Shown in pieces: positions 11,438 through 20,829 of a DNA stretch of 64,000 nucleotides; position 1 is the first letter of the stretch; each line of letters begins with the position of its first letter. The translations under genes and the position numbers were made by a program. The notes below the pieces were generated by a model, which made no database searches, was not told the DNA's origin, and saw nothing but the letters and a program-made list of their open reading frames with translations. Location: positions 35,461,386 to 35,525,385 of the forward strand of contig CM065698.1 of the NCBI GenBank assembly GCA_017654935.2. The letters are read 5' to 3'. The stretch comes from Phymorhynchus buccinoides. Taxonomy: Eukaryota > Mollusca > Gastropoda > Neogastropoda > Raphitomidae.

Positions 11438-12175
11438 GTGTGTGTGTGTGTGTCTGTGTGTTAGTTTGTCGGCCAGTGTGTGTGCGTGTCTGTCTGTCTG
11501 TCTGTGTGTGTGTCTGTCTGTTGGTTTGTCGGTCAGTGTGTGTGTGTGTGTGTCTGTCTGTCTGTCTGTGTGTGTGTCTGTGTGTTGGTTTGTCGGTCAG
11601 TGTGTGTGTCTGTGTGTTGGTTTGTCGGTCAGTGTGTGTGTGTGTCTGTGTGTTGGTTTGTCGGTCAGTGTGTGTGTGTGTCTGTGTGTTGGTTTGTCGT
11701 GTCAGTGTGTGTGTGTGTCTGTGTGTTGGTTTGTCGGTCAGTGTGTGTGCGTGTCTGTGTGTTGGTTTGTCGGTCAGTGTGTGTGCGTGTCTGTGTGTTG
11801 GTTTGTCGGTCAGTGTGTGTGTGTGTTGTCTGTCTGTCTGTCTGTGTGTGTGTCTGTGTGTTGGTTTGTCGGTCAGTGTGTGTGTGTGTGTCTGTCTGTC
11901 TGTCTGTCTGTGTGTGTGTCTGTGGTGGTTTGTCGGTCAGTGTGTGTGTCTGTGTGTTGGTTTGTCGGTCAGTGTGTGTGTGTGTCTGTGTGTTGGTTTG
12001 TCGGTCAGTGTGTGTGCGTGTCTGTGTGTTGGTTTGTCGGTCAGTGTGTGTGTGTGTCTGTGTGTTGGTTTGTCGGTCAGTGTGTGTGCGTGTCTGTGTG
12101 TTGGTTTGTCGGTCAGTGTGTGTGTGTGTCTGTGTGTTGGTTTGTCGGTCAGTGTGTCGGCACGTCTGTTTCTTA
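11236..12175 (+). repeat. GT/TCTG-rich minisatellite, about 34-36-bp unit
   Basis: The unit contains GTGTGTTGGTTTGTCGGTCA followed by GTGTGTGTCTGT runs, repeated about 18 times and embedded in TCTG/TG microsatellite. Long open frames exist in all three plus frames (Cys/Val-rich, up to 366 codons), as expected from TG/TCTG composition. This argues against a gene. Confidence 0.9.
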
Positions 12176-12589
12176 CTCCACCCTCTTCTCTCTGTTTTTT
12201 CTCTCCCCCCCCCCCCTCCTTCTTTATCTCTTCTGTCTGCCTGCCTACCTGTCTTGTCTGTCTGTCTGATTCTATCTCTTTTTCTCCGTCTCCTAGTTTG
12301 TTTTTTGTTGTTTTTTGTTTGTTTTCTTTTTTATAAACTGATTGTGCACCCTCCATAACATTAGAACCTTGGTTTAATGACATTAAAATGTGTTAATTGT
12401 TCTGTCCCTCTTCTTTCTGTCTCTCTCACAGTCTGAATATTTCTCTCTCTGTATGCATGCTGAGCTGATTTGGAAAAAAAGCATTCTGTATGCTAAACTT
12501 ACAATTGATAGTCTACATCATAACCGTGGTAATATAAAGTTTCTTTTCGTTTCGGTTTGTTTCATTTCGGTTCTCTGTCTGTTGTGTTT

Positions 12590-12782
<193 letters not shown>

Positions 12783-12831
12783 TTCGTCTTACTCTGACTC
12801 ACCAAGAAAGATGTATGTGTGTGTGTTCCAG

Positions 12832-12956
12832 TGGGACTCCAGTTCACCCTCCTCGCCCTCCTCGGAGGTGCCTCCAGGTGCCATTGAGAACAGTGCCTAT
12901 TCCATGGAGGGGTACCTCTTCAAGCGAACCAGCAACGCCTTCCGGCAGTGGGTCAG
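12832..12956 (+). CDS. ACAP2: ACAP family ArfGAP, exon a (PH domain start)
   Basis: This is the first exon I can recognise of an Arf GTPase-activating protein with coiled-coil (BAR), ankyrin and PH domains. ACAP proteins bind phosphoinositides at endosomal or plasma membranes and stimulate GTP hydrolysis on Arf6. The exon begins at a codon boundary after the acceptor ending TTCCAG and encodes a Ser/Pro linker, then the PH start with MEGYLFKRTSNAFRQWVR, which closely matches ACAP2 as I know it. The donor is GTAATA at 12957. Together with 13 later exons it gives 576 residues. The family's N-terminal BAR domain (about 230 residues) was not found in the window and should lie upstream. ACAP1 or ACAP3 are alternatives, because invertebrate copies may be ancestral to all three. 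Confidence 0.93.
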
Positions 12957-12974
12957 GTAATACAAATATTTATT

Positions 12975-13210
12975 CAGGGATGGGAATTGTCCGCCAAACA
13001 GCAAATTTCCGCCAAAATAACATTGCTTTTCCGCCGAAGAAAAGTCTGTCCGCCGAAAAAACAAACAAAGTAAACTAAATTTAGCCATTCTAATGTTGTT
13101 TTAGGGCTTCAATTACCAAAAAAATCTTCAGCGATACCCCCTGGACCCATACTAAGTCCCCAGACCCCCGCTTTTCAGCTTTTTTTTTACTTGTTCAATT
13201 CCCATGCCTG
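12975..13210. mobile_element. hAT-like MITE with 6-bp target duplication
   Basis: It starts CAGGGATGGGAATTG and ends CAATTCCCATGCCTG, inverted. The flanks are TTTATT on both sides, a 6-bp target duplication. It contains repeated TCCGCC words and no ORF. The CAGGG terminus and 6-bp duplication match the elements at 23620-24253 and 45945-46614. It sits only 19 bp after the donor of exon a. Confidence 0.75.
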
Positions 13211-14986
13211 TTTATTGTTTCTTCTTCTTCGATCACTCAGACAGCTTCCTGTCAATTATGAGCGCAGATGCATCATGCTGCCGTTGTGCGTCTAACTAAC
13301 AAATGGACCCTGTTATGTCTGGATTGGGTGCCGGTTCGTTGTTCGTCATGCCCCAGTCATACTTAGCAAAACTCGACAAAGGGAATGTCTTCTGCTTTTA
13401 TTCTGCCTTGAAAATACAGCATTGAAGGAAGGGCATAGGGGAAATGGAACAGTCACAAGCACAGACAGTCAACTTCATACTGCAACCCTTGACTGGACTG
13501 GTGGGTCATGGCATCGTCCGAATCGTTGTACTGAGACAAAGAACGAAAACAAGGTCGTAAGAAATTAACTACAAAACTTAAGTGAGACAAAAGGCAAGTC
13601 ATGAGATGAAACACAAAAGAGCGAGTGAACTGAATTGTATGTCATTACATCGAAACACTGAAGGTTCGTCTTCACTCCTATTTAACTGGAACCGACAATG
13701 AATGACCCAAAACATACTCAAAACACACTGCTACTGAATAGTCACTTCACAATTCATGACCAAACTGAAGTCAAGAGAACAAAGACCTAAACACTCTCCC
13801 AAAGGTGAGTCATCCCAAAACGAACCGAATAACCCACGTGAAGCTAAATTATAATACTCTAAATCATAAAGAGACAAAGTAACACGAAACAATCAAAGCA
13901 AAATACCCCAAAAGGGGGAACATACCTTTCATGCAAGGACCAGGCACATGAAATAAAACAAATCCAGACAAATGTGAATAGGGAGCAGAAGCCAGTACTG
14001 AGTTCCCAAAGAACTGGCATGACCTGATAACACAGTTCAAACTGAAGTAACAATTCACCCTAGAAAAAGGCTAGTGAGTTTATAGCTCAATTCAGAAAAG
14101 AAGAGAACTGTGAGTGAACATTCAGAAAACAAACCAATCACTGACAAGATAACAAAAAGAGGTCAAAAGGTCAGAAACATTTTAAAGTGTCTTAAAACAA
14201 AAGGCCAAACAAAACATGACAAAACGAAAGGAACAACAGATAACTGTTTCTCAAAACAGTATAATCATGCCTATCTTAGATAGGCAGGAACAGACCCAGC
14301 AAGTCTTCGGCTGGAGGAAATCTTTTTGAAAGTGTTTCTTGAAAAAAGGCAGAAGAATGGACCGGCAAGGCAAAAAGATTAGTAGATGACAGTAAGCAAA
14401 GGGAAAAGGCAGAGTCAAAGAGAGTGACAGATTAGAGGAAGTTACAAGCACAGAACTTCCAGAAGGTGGGCTAACTATTTATACAAAAGACCCCCCCAGT
14501 ATCCCCATGGGGGGATTTATTGTTTTTAAAATCAACTTGCCCAGAAAGTCTCAGATGTGCGTGCCAGGCTTTTGGATGAGATCTTCTTCTTCTTCTTCTT
14601 CTTCTTCAATTGCTCAGACAGTTTCCTGTCAATTATGAGCACAGGTGCTTGAGTCATGCTGCCGTTATGCAAATAACTAAGAAATAGTTGGGCTCAGCAT
14701 GTCTTTCTTCGGCTGCAGAAAATCTGGGTAAGAGTTTCTTAAAATAAAATAATGGACCAGTTAGGCAGAAAGATAGATGACAGTAAGTCAAAATTGAAGG
14801 GACTGACATTTTATTTTGAGATAGCCAATATTTTGAGTTAAAAAGACTTAATAAACTGGGACCCAAAAATTATTGTGAGTTGTCCAGTGTTTTTGAGTTG
14901 CCCGTTTTTGAGTTAGCAGGAATCCACCATAATGGTTAATGCACACACACACAAAATCTTTGTCCCCTGAATTTCATGTTAAGAGT
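13211..14986 (-). repeat. Dispersed repeat family R, long copies
   Basis: There are two copies. Each begins with CTTCTTCTTC, then CTCAGACAG-TTCCTGTCAATTATGAGC and CATGCTGCCGTT (13218 on, and 14580 on). The first runs through a long unassigned AC-rich middle to GGCAGAAGAATGGACCGGCA, CAGAACTTCCAGAAGGTGGG and a terminal CAGTATCCCCATGGGG hairpin near 14500. The TTC/GAA tract at one end may be the simple-repeat tail of a retroposon. No reverse transcriptase or long ORF was seen. Confidence 0.55.
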
Positions 14987-14987
14987 A

Positions 14988-15194
14988 CAATAGAACCTCC
15001 CTTATAAGACCTTAAAAAATCATCCAAAATGAGGTGTTATAAGGGAGGGGTCTTATAAGGGAGGGGTCTTAAAGGGAGGGGTCTTATAAGGGAGGATATT
15101 TTAATACTTACAAAGAAGGGCAGTTTCTGAGAGAAGTAGGTCTTATGTGGGAGGGAGTCTTATAATGGGAGGTCTTATAAGGGAGGTTCCACTG
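14988..15194. mobile_element. TA-flanked palindromic MITE, family A
   Basis: The termini CAATAGAACCTCCCTTATAA and the inverse are flanked by TA. The interior has an extra tandem AGGGGTCTTATAAGGG duplication near 15050-15095. It is followed by a G run at about 15211-15223. Confidence 0.78.
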
Positions 15195-15229
15195 TACTCT
15201 ACTTTATGTCTGGGGGGGGGGGGGTTTCC

Positions 15230-16373
15230 CCACGCGCCATGACAATTTCTAATCTGCAAAATGACAGTGTCGATTAGCGCCATGACAATTTCTAATCGGC
15301 CAAATGGCAGTGTCGATTAGCGCCATGACAATTTCTAATCTGCAAAATGGCAGTGTCGATTAGCGCCATGACAATTTCTAATCGGCCAAATGGCGGTGTC
15401 GATTAGCATCTTGACAATTTCTAATCTGCAAAATGGCAGTGTCGATTAGCACCATGACAATTTCTAATCTGCAACATGGCAGTGTCGATTAGCGCCATGA
15501 CAATTTCTAATCTGCAAAATGGCAGTGTCGATTAGCACCATGACAATTTCTAATCTGCAAAATGGCAGTGTCGATTAGCGCCATGACAATTTCTAATCTG
15601 CAAAATGGCAGTGTCGATTAGCGCCATGACAATTTCTAATCTGCAAAATGGCAGTGTCGATTCATGATCGGCCAAATAGTGTCGATTAGCGCCATGACAA
15701 TTTCTAATCTGCAAAATGGCAGTGTCGATTAGCACCATGATCTGCAAAATGGCAGTGTCGATTAGCACCATGACAATTTCTAATCTGCAAAATGGCAGTG
15801 TCGATTTGCGCCATGACAATTTCTATTCTGCAAAATGGCAGTGTCGATTAGCGCCATGACAATTTCTAATCTGTAAAATGGCAGTGTCGATTAGTGCCAT
15901 GACAATTTCTAATCTGCAAAATGGCAGTGTCGATTAGTGCCATGACAATTTCTAATCTGCAAAATGGCAGTGTCGATTAGCGCCATGACAATTTCTAATC
16001 TGCAAAATGGCAGTGTCGATTAGCTCCTTGACATTTTCTAATCAGCCAAATGGCGGTGTCGATTAGGATCTTGACATTTTCTATTCTGCAAAATGGCAGT
16101 GTCGATTAGCCCCTTGACATTTTCTAATCCGCAAAATGGCGGTGTCGATAAGCATCATGACATTTTCTAATCCGCCAAATGGCGGTGTCGATTAGCTCCT
16201 TGACATTTTCTTATCGGCCAAATGGGTGGTGTCGATTAGCCTCTTGACATTTTCTAATCGGCCAAATGGCGGTGTCGATTAGCATCTTGACATTTTCTAA
16301 TCGGCCAAATGGCGGTGTGGATTAGCTTCTTGACATTTTCTAATCGGTCAAATGGCGGTGTCGATTAGCAATC
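15230..16373 (+). repeat. 43-bp minisatellite, about 26 units, abutting a PH exon
   Basis: The unit is CGCCATGACAATTTCTAATC then TGCAAAATGGCAGTGTCGAT and TAG. It is well conserved at the 5' side and more diverged after about 16020 (CATTTTCTAATCGGCCAAAT variants). The last unit ends about 25 bp before the acceptor of exon b at 16397-16398, so the array has replaced the usual branch-point/polypyrimidine region. Confidence 0.92.
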
Positions 16374-16398
16374 GACGCAGTGCTGGTGGTGTGTGCAG

Positions 16399-16551
16399 GC
16401 GGTGGTTCACCGTCCAGAACAACCAGCTGGTGTACCGGAAGCGCTCCAAGGACTCCCTGACCATCATGGAGGAGGACCTCCGCCTCTGCACCATCCGACC
16501 CAACCAGGACGACACCCGGCGATTCTGCTTCGAGATCGTCTCCCCTGCCAG
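16399..16551 (+). CDS. ACAP2: ACAP family ArfGAP, exon b (PH domain core)
   Basis: It completes the split Arg codon from exon a and encodes the PH core: RRWFTVQNNQLVYRKR, then EEDLRLCTI and RRFCFEIVSP, the strand order and lipid-binding basic residues expected for ACAP PH domains. It starts after a GTGTGCAG acceptor (no pyrimidine tract) and ends with two bases of an Arg codon before GTGAAC. Length 153 nt, phase consistent on both sides. A 43-bp minisatellite ends immediately upstream. Confidence 0.95.
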
Positions 16552-16559
16552 GTGAACTG

Positions 16560-16841
16560 TTTTGGTGTGTCTGTGGTCAGTGTGTGGGTGTGAGTGTGGG
16601 TAGGGTAGGGTAGGTGGGGGGGGGGGAGGGAGTCTGGGTGAGTGAGTGTGTGTGTGTGTGGCTCCACTCTCTTTATCTTCTCTATCTTGCCTTTAGGTCT
16701 GTTTCTGCTGTATGCCATTTATGTCATATGTGTGTGTTCGTTTTGTATTGCATCTTTGTTTGAATGCATTATGAATGCTAACGTGTGTGCGCGCTTTGAT
16801 TTGATTTTTTATCAGCGCCGTATAAATACTGTATGTTGTTG

Positions 16842-16915
<74 letters not shown>

Positions 16916-16964
16916 CCTTACATGATTAAATGCAGAAATAACCATCTTAATTGTTAATCATCTT

Positions 16965-17021
<57 letters not shown>

Positions 17022-17272
17022 AAGAGTCCTTACACGATTAAATGCAGAAATTACCATCCTAATTGTTAATCGTCTTTGTGTGTGTATGTGTGCATACAAG
17101 CGTTTGTGTGTGTGCGTGCGTGTGTTTGTGTTTGTGTGTGTATGCATGCTTTTGCGTGAGCGTTTGTGCATGTATGACCCCCCAAACAGTTTTTAAAATG
17201 CAGATTGACCATTTGACTAGCAAAAACAGTATGCTCATTATGCATGCATGGGTGTGTGTGTGTGTGTTGTAG
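16560..17272 (+). repeat. GT/GA microsatellites and a dispersed 3'-end repeat
   Basis: At 16685-16835 a segment with CTGTTTCTGCTGTATGCCAT, then TGAATGCTAACGTGTG and GCGCCGTATAAATACTG recurs at about 41285-41450, so it is an interspersed repeat. After it, a block of GT repeat, GA repeat (about 50 bp) and TTAAATGCAGAAATAACCAT is duplicated at about 16840-16960 and 16965-17080. The acceptor of exon c ends this stretch. Confidence 0.65.
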
Positions 17273-17384
17273 GAGCCACATGCTGCAGGCAGACTCAGAG
17301 GAGGAGTGCCAGGCGTGGTCAAACATGCTGGTGGCCTGCATCGGCAAAGCATACAGAGACATCCTGCATGGGCGCGAGGAAAAG
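17273..17384 (+). CDS. ACAP2: ACAP family ArfGAP, exon c (PH domain end)
   Basis: It encodes the last strand and C-terminal helix of the PH domain: SHMLQADSEEECQAWSNM followed by LVACIGKAYRDILHGREEK. The Trp of the PH helix is conserved (QAW). Acceptor TTGTAG, donor GTAGAT; the exon ends at a codon boundary. Three partial copies of its 3' end with donor lie downstream at 17474-17527, 18097-18150 and 18361-18390. Confidence 0.95.
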
Positions 17385-17473
17385 GTAGATTATTCATGGC
17401 AATAGTTATTTACATCAATATACATACACATCACAAATTTGCATCACATATGGGATGAACTGGCGGGATCAGC

Positions 17474-17527
17474 ATGGCCTGCATCAACAAGGCTTGCAGA
17501 GACACTTTGGATGGGCCGGAAGAAAAG
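17474..17527 (+). pseudogene. Partial copy 1 of exon c 3' end with donor site
   Basis: Resembles the last 54 nt of exon c from GTGGCCTGCATC onward, with substitutions (ATCAACAAGG, GACACTTTGGATGGGCCGG), and keeps the AAAG/GTAGAT donor plus about 25 bp of the following intron (ATTATTCATGG). There is no acceptor upstream, so it is not a full cassette exon. Confidence 0.8.
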
Positions 17528-17572
17528 GTAGATATGATTATTCATGGACATAGTCATTTACATCAATGTACA

Positions 17573-18048
17573 TACCCTATTTTTCGGACTATAAGGTGTA
17601 CCTTGTTATAAAGCGTGCCCCCCAAATTTTACACAAAATTCAGATTTTGTTATATAGTCACATTACAGCCCTGAAAGTAGAAAATGTTGTCCACCAGCCT
17701 TTGGCTGGTAACTTTAACTTTTTTTTTTTTACCAGCCAAACTAACTGTACAGTTTTTGTAAAGAAACCACAGTATGGAAAATAAGGCAGATAACTTACCA
17801 CAGGTCTATACTTGAACCAGGCTTGTTCACTCTCCTTTATCAGACCTTTTTCAAACATGCACTGGCTGGCCAGCACGCAAGTTGGGTATCGTATTTCCGG
17901 TGCGTGGGAAAACATGGATTGGGAAAGGAATCTCGCGTGAGAAAGAACATCGTTTTTTTGCCCACTTGCATTTCAGGGCTGCATTATAAGGCACAGTGGT
18001 CTCAGTCTAGGAAAAAAAGTATCGCCTTCTAGTCCGCAAATTACAGTA
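17573..18048. mobile_element. MITE family B (CGGACTATAAGG termini), nested content
   Basis: Left end TACCCTATTTTTCGGACTAT, right end CTAGTCCGCAAATTACAGTA. This is the family with CGTATTTTTCGGACTATAAG termini seen at 28124-28836, 34211-34381, 42742-43247, 47755-47885 and 50881-51277. It lies between two partial copies of exon c. No ORF of interest. Confidence 0.75.
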
Positions 18049-18096
18049 CACATGACAAATTTGCATCACTATATGGGATGAACAGGTGGGGTCAGC

Positions 18097-18150
18097 ATGG
18101 CCTGCATCAACAAGGCCTGCAGAGACACTTTGGATGGGCCGGAGGAAAAG
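18097..18150 (+). pseudogene. Partial copy 2 of exon c 3' end with donor site
   Basis: Nearly the same as copy 1 (ATGGCCTGCATCAACAAGGC, then GGAGGAAAAG/GTAGAT). It is followed by the intron word ATTATTCATGGCCATAGTCA, which also follows exon c itself in similar form, showing that exon end and intron were copied together. Confidence 0.8.
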
Positions 18151-18234
18151 GTAGATTATTCATGGCCATAGTCATTTACATCAATGTACATATCACAAAT
18201 TTGCATCACAATATGGGATGAACAGGCGTGGTGT

Positions 18235-18350
18235 CTGGGTAATAAAAAACGGTCACACACGTAATGTTCTCATCCCTAGCTGATGCAATTGTACCATAGT
18301 GTTCAAGTGCTTCAGCTGTTGGAAGATCCCTGGAGTCTTTTAGCCAGGGT
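18235..18350 (-). repeat. Dispersed repeat family R, inverted module
   Basis: Inverse of the 10385-10570 module (CACACGTAATGTTCTCATCC, then GATCCCTGGAGTCTTTTAGC). It ends in ACAACAACAACAAGG, which joins copy 3 of exon c. Confidence 0.7.
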
Positions 18351-18360
18351 ACGACAACAA

Positions 18361-18390
18361 CAACAAGGCCTACATGGTCATGAGGAAAAG
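18361..18390 (+). pseudogene. Partial copy 3 of exon c 3' end with donor site
   Basis: Only CAACAAGGCCTACATGGTCA and TGAGGAAAAG/GTAGAT remain, again followed by ATTATTCATGG. The 5' part has been replaced by the family R insertion. Confidence 0.65.
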
Positions 18391-18514
18391 GTAGATTATT
18401 CATGGCCAGTCATTTGCATCAATATACATATCACAAATTTGCCCGAAGCCTCTGTATTTTGTTTATTTGTTAGTTTGTTTATTTATTTGTCTATTTCTTT
18501 GTTTATTGCCACAG

Positions 18515-18618
18515 GATGAAGACAAAGGGGAGAATTCCAGTGGGTCTACGCCATCCTCCACAGTATCTGAGGCCTCTGGGGGAACGCCCAAGACCGAGGC
18601 CAAGAACAAAGCCAAACT
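18515..18618 (+). CDS. ACAP2: ACAP family ArfGAP, exon d (PH-ArfGAP linker)
   Basis: Encodes the hydrophilic linker DEDKGENSSGSTPSSTVSEA followed by SGGTPKTEAKNKAKL, between PH and ArfGAP domains. The acceptor TTGCCACAG at 18513-18514 and donor GTAAGA at 18619 are good. It ends two bases into a codon that exon e completes. Linker sequence is poorly conserved in the family, so the assignment rests on splice phase and position. The last 71 or so bases with the donor are repeated three more times to 19020. Confidence 0.85.
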
Positions 18619-18687
18619 GTAAGAGAGATTATGTGTACTCTGTGTGTGTGTTTGTGTGTGTGCGCATTCGTGCGTGCATGCATACAC

Positions 18688-18801
18688 CATCATCCGCAGT
18701 GCCTGAAGCCTCTGGGGGAACGCCCAAGACAGAGGCCAAGAACAAAGCTAAAGTGTTCAAAGAGATTCTCTATGCTCTTTGTGTGTGTGTCTGTCTCTGT
18801 G

Positions 18802-18832
<31 letters not shown>

Positions 18833-19020
18833 ACCATCCTCTCCAGTACCCGAAGCCTCTGGGGCTATGCCCAAGACCGAAGCCGAGAACAAAACCAAAG
18901 TGTAAGAGATAGATATTATGTGTGTGTGTGTGTCTGTGTGCGTGCGTGCACCATCCTCGACAGTACCCGAAGCCTCTGGGGGAACGCCCAAGACCGAGGC
19001 CAAGAACAAAGCCAAAGTGT
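18688..19020 (+). pseudogene. Three tandem partial copies of exon d 3' end
   Basis: Copies at about 18688-18753, 18832-18902 and 18950-19018 each start CACCATC(C/A)TC and run through GAAGCCTCTGGGG and AAGAACAAA to AAAGT. Read in the exon d frame all stay open and keep EASGxTPKTEAxNKxKV. The first has lost the donor (GTTCAA); the other two keep GTAAGAGA. Each also has a CAG where exon d has CCACAG, a potential acceptor, but a cassette of about 55 nt would shift the frame. Confidence 0.85.
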
Positions 19021-19250
19021 AAGAGAGATTATGTATGCCGTGTGTGTGTTTGCGTGTATATGTGCGTGCATGTGTGTGTGTGTGGTTGGGAGGTAGTGGG
19101 GGTAGGGTCTGATCTTTCTACATGTACGTCCTTGTGGGCATGAAAGTGTGGCTCCGTTTCTGCTTTTCCACCTTTTATCATTATCATAATCATCATTATT
19201 GTCACAATCTCTATGGCTATCACCACCATCATCATCATCATCGTATTGTT
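19021..19250 (+). repeat. GT and CAT/ATT microsatellite before the ArfGAP array
   Basis: GT-rich sequence, then TTATCATAATCATCATTATT and CACCACCATCATCATCATCA, lead into the first unit of the 102-bp array. No separate gene. Confidence 0.7.
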
Positions 19251-20167
19251 AGACGTATGGAGCAGCTGTTATTAGTGTCAGGCAACGACCATTGCTGTGA
19301 CTGCGGGGCGGAGGACCCTGTTTCATCATCGTATTATTATTGTTGTGACAGACGTATGGAGCAGCTGTTATTAGTGTCAGGCAACGACCATTGCTGTGAC
19401 TGCGGGGCGGAGGACCCTGTATCATCATCGTATTATTATTATTATTGTTACAGGCGTATGGAGCAGCTGTTATTAGTGTCAGGCAACGACCATTGCTGTG
19501 ACTGCGGGGCGGAGGACCCTGTTTCATCATCGTATTATTATTATTATTGTGACAGGCGTATGGAGCAGCTGTTATTAGTGTCAGGCAACGACCATTGCTG
19601 TGACTGCGGGGCGGAGGACCCTGTATCATCATCGTATTATTATTATTATTGTTACAGGCGTATGGAGCAGCTGTTATTAGTGTCAGGCAACGACCATTGC
19701 TGTGACTGCGGGGCGGAGGACCCTGTATCATCATCGTATTATTATTATTATTGTTACAGGCGTATGGAGCAGCTGTTATTAGTGTCAGGCAACGACCATT
19801 GCTGTGACTGCGGGGCGGAGGACCCTGTATCATCATCGTATTATTATTATTATTGTTACAGGCGTATGGAGCAGCTGTTATTAGTGTCAGGCAACGACCA
19901 TTGCTGTGACTGCGGGGCGGAGGACCCTGTATCATCATCGTATTATTATTGTTATTGTGACAGGCGTATGGAGCAGCTGTTATTAGTGTCAGGCAACGAC
20001 CATTGCTGTGACTGCGGGGCGGAGGACCCTGTATCATCATCGTATTATTATTATTATTGTTACAGGCGTATGGAGCAGCTGTTATTAGTGTCGGGCAACG
20101 ACCATTGCTGTGACTGCGGGGCGGAGGACCCTGTATCATCATCGTATTATTATTATTATTGTTACAG
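19251..20167 (+). repeat. Nine tandem partial copies of the ArfGAP exon (102-bp unit)
   Basis: Units begin CGTATGGAGCAGCTGTTATT at 19254, 19353, 19455, 19557, 19659, 19761, 19863, 19965 and 20067; the genuine exon begins the same way at 20169. The first spacing is 99 bp and the rest are exactly 102 bp. Each unit has about 67 bp of exon ([20 protein letters not shown]) and then breaks off after GAGGACCC into TGTATCATCATCGTATTATT and a T-rich run ending in ACAG. The frame of the true exon stays open through all units, giving a 34-residue repeat. Units carry the first Cys pair of the zinc finger but not the second pair or the arginine finger. Confidence 0.95.
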
Positions 20168-20318
20168 GCGTATGGAGCAGCTGTTAGCAGTGTCGGGCAA
20201 CGACCATTGCTGTGACTGTGGGGCGGAGGACCCACGCTGGTCCAGCATCAACCTGGGCATCACGCTCTGCATCGAGTGCTCCGGCATCCACCGCAGCTTC
20301 GGCGTGCACAAGTCCAAG
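20168..20318 (+). CDS. ACAP2: ACAP family ArfGAP, exon e (ArfGAP zinc finger)
   Basis: Encodes the catalytic core of the ArfGAP domain. The four zinc-binding cysteines are present as CCDC (first pair) and CIEC (second pair) with 16 residues between the pairs, and the arginine finger sits in [28 protein letters not shown] is almost as in ACAP2. The preceding acceptor is the tenth of ten repeated TTACAG sites; the donor is AAG/GTAAAG. One leading base completes the Leu/Val codon left by exon d. Small differences from the nine partial upstream copies (TTAGCAGTGTCGGGC, GACTGTGGG) mark it as the parent or most diverged unit. Confidence 0.97.
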
Positions 20319-20596
20319 GTAAAGTGTTGCTGGTGATCTGTAATACAATACGCTAAGGTCCGAAGCGTAAAAGAACGTAAAAACTCGGATACCGCATAAA
20401 TGTCGGACTTTTGCTGGCCATGCAGTTCCGGAAGAACGCGTTGTGACGCGATTCCGCTATGTCTGGCTCAAAATTTTGCTTTTGAAGGCAAAATGTATTG
20501 AATTTCCTAGAAATTTTGTGTCGTCTGCATCGCCCCAGCTGTCGGAAATTGACGAATCTACCTCACGGTAATATATGCTAATGTATGTCAATCCAG
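20319..20596 (+). other. Short intron upstream of the exon f copies
   Basis: No repeat or exon was recognised. The sequence CTAATGTATGTCAATCCAG before 20597 is the acceptor region that is then tandemly copied. Confidence 0.5.
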
Positions 20597-20655
20597 GTGC
20601 GCTCTATCACCTTGGACATTTGGGAGCCGGAGCTGGGGAACGATGTCATCAACAG
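20597..20655 (+). pseudogene. Duplicate 1 of exon f 5' part (21-nt in-frame deletion)
   Basis: Reads VRSITLDIWEPELGNDVINR. Compared with exon f it lacks VKVMLEL (21 nt). Acceptor AATCCAG and a following AACAG/GTGTTA are kept. At 59 nt its end phase matches the start of exon g, so it could in principle be an alternative exon; no evidence of use is visible. Confidence 0.85.
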
Positions 20656-20702
20656 GTGTTACTGTTAATTATGGTAATGTATGCTAATGTATGTCAATCC
20701 AG

Positions 20703-20782
20703 GTGCGTTCCATCACCTTGGACATTTGGGAGCCGGAGCTGGTTAAGGTGATGTTGGAGCTGGGGAACGATGTCATCAACAG
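20703..20782 (+). pseudogene. Duplicate 2 of exon f 5' part
   Basis: Identical to the first 80 nt of exon f, including acceptor AATCCAG, then AACAG/GTGTTG and the 47-bp intron CTGTTAATTATGGTAATGTA leading to the next copy. The repeat unit is 127 bp. Phase-compatible with exon g (80 nt, remainder 2). Confidence 0.88.
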
Positions 20783-20829
20783 GTGTTGCTGTTAATTATG
20801 GTAATGTATGCTAATGTATGTCAATCCAG

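Noticed and set aside
11236..12383. Long overlapping Cys/Val-rich frames, up to 366 codons
   Set aside because: All three plus frames are open because the DNA is GT/TCTG repeat with almost no stops. No domain and no start context.
19249..20235. Minus-strand 328-codon frame with Asn runs
   Set aside because: It is the antisense shadow of the 102-bp ArfGAP half-exon array.
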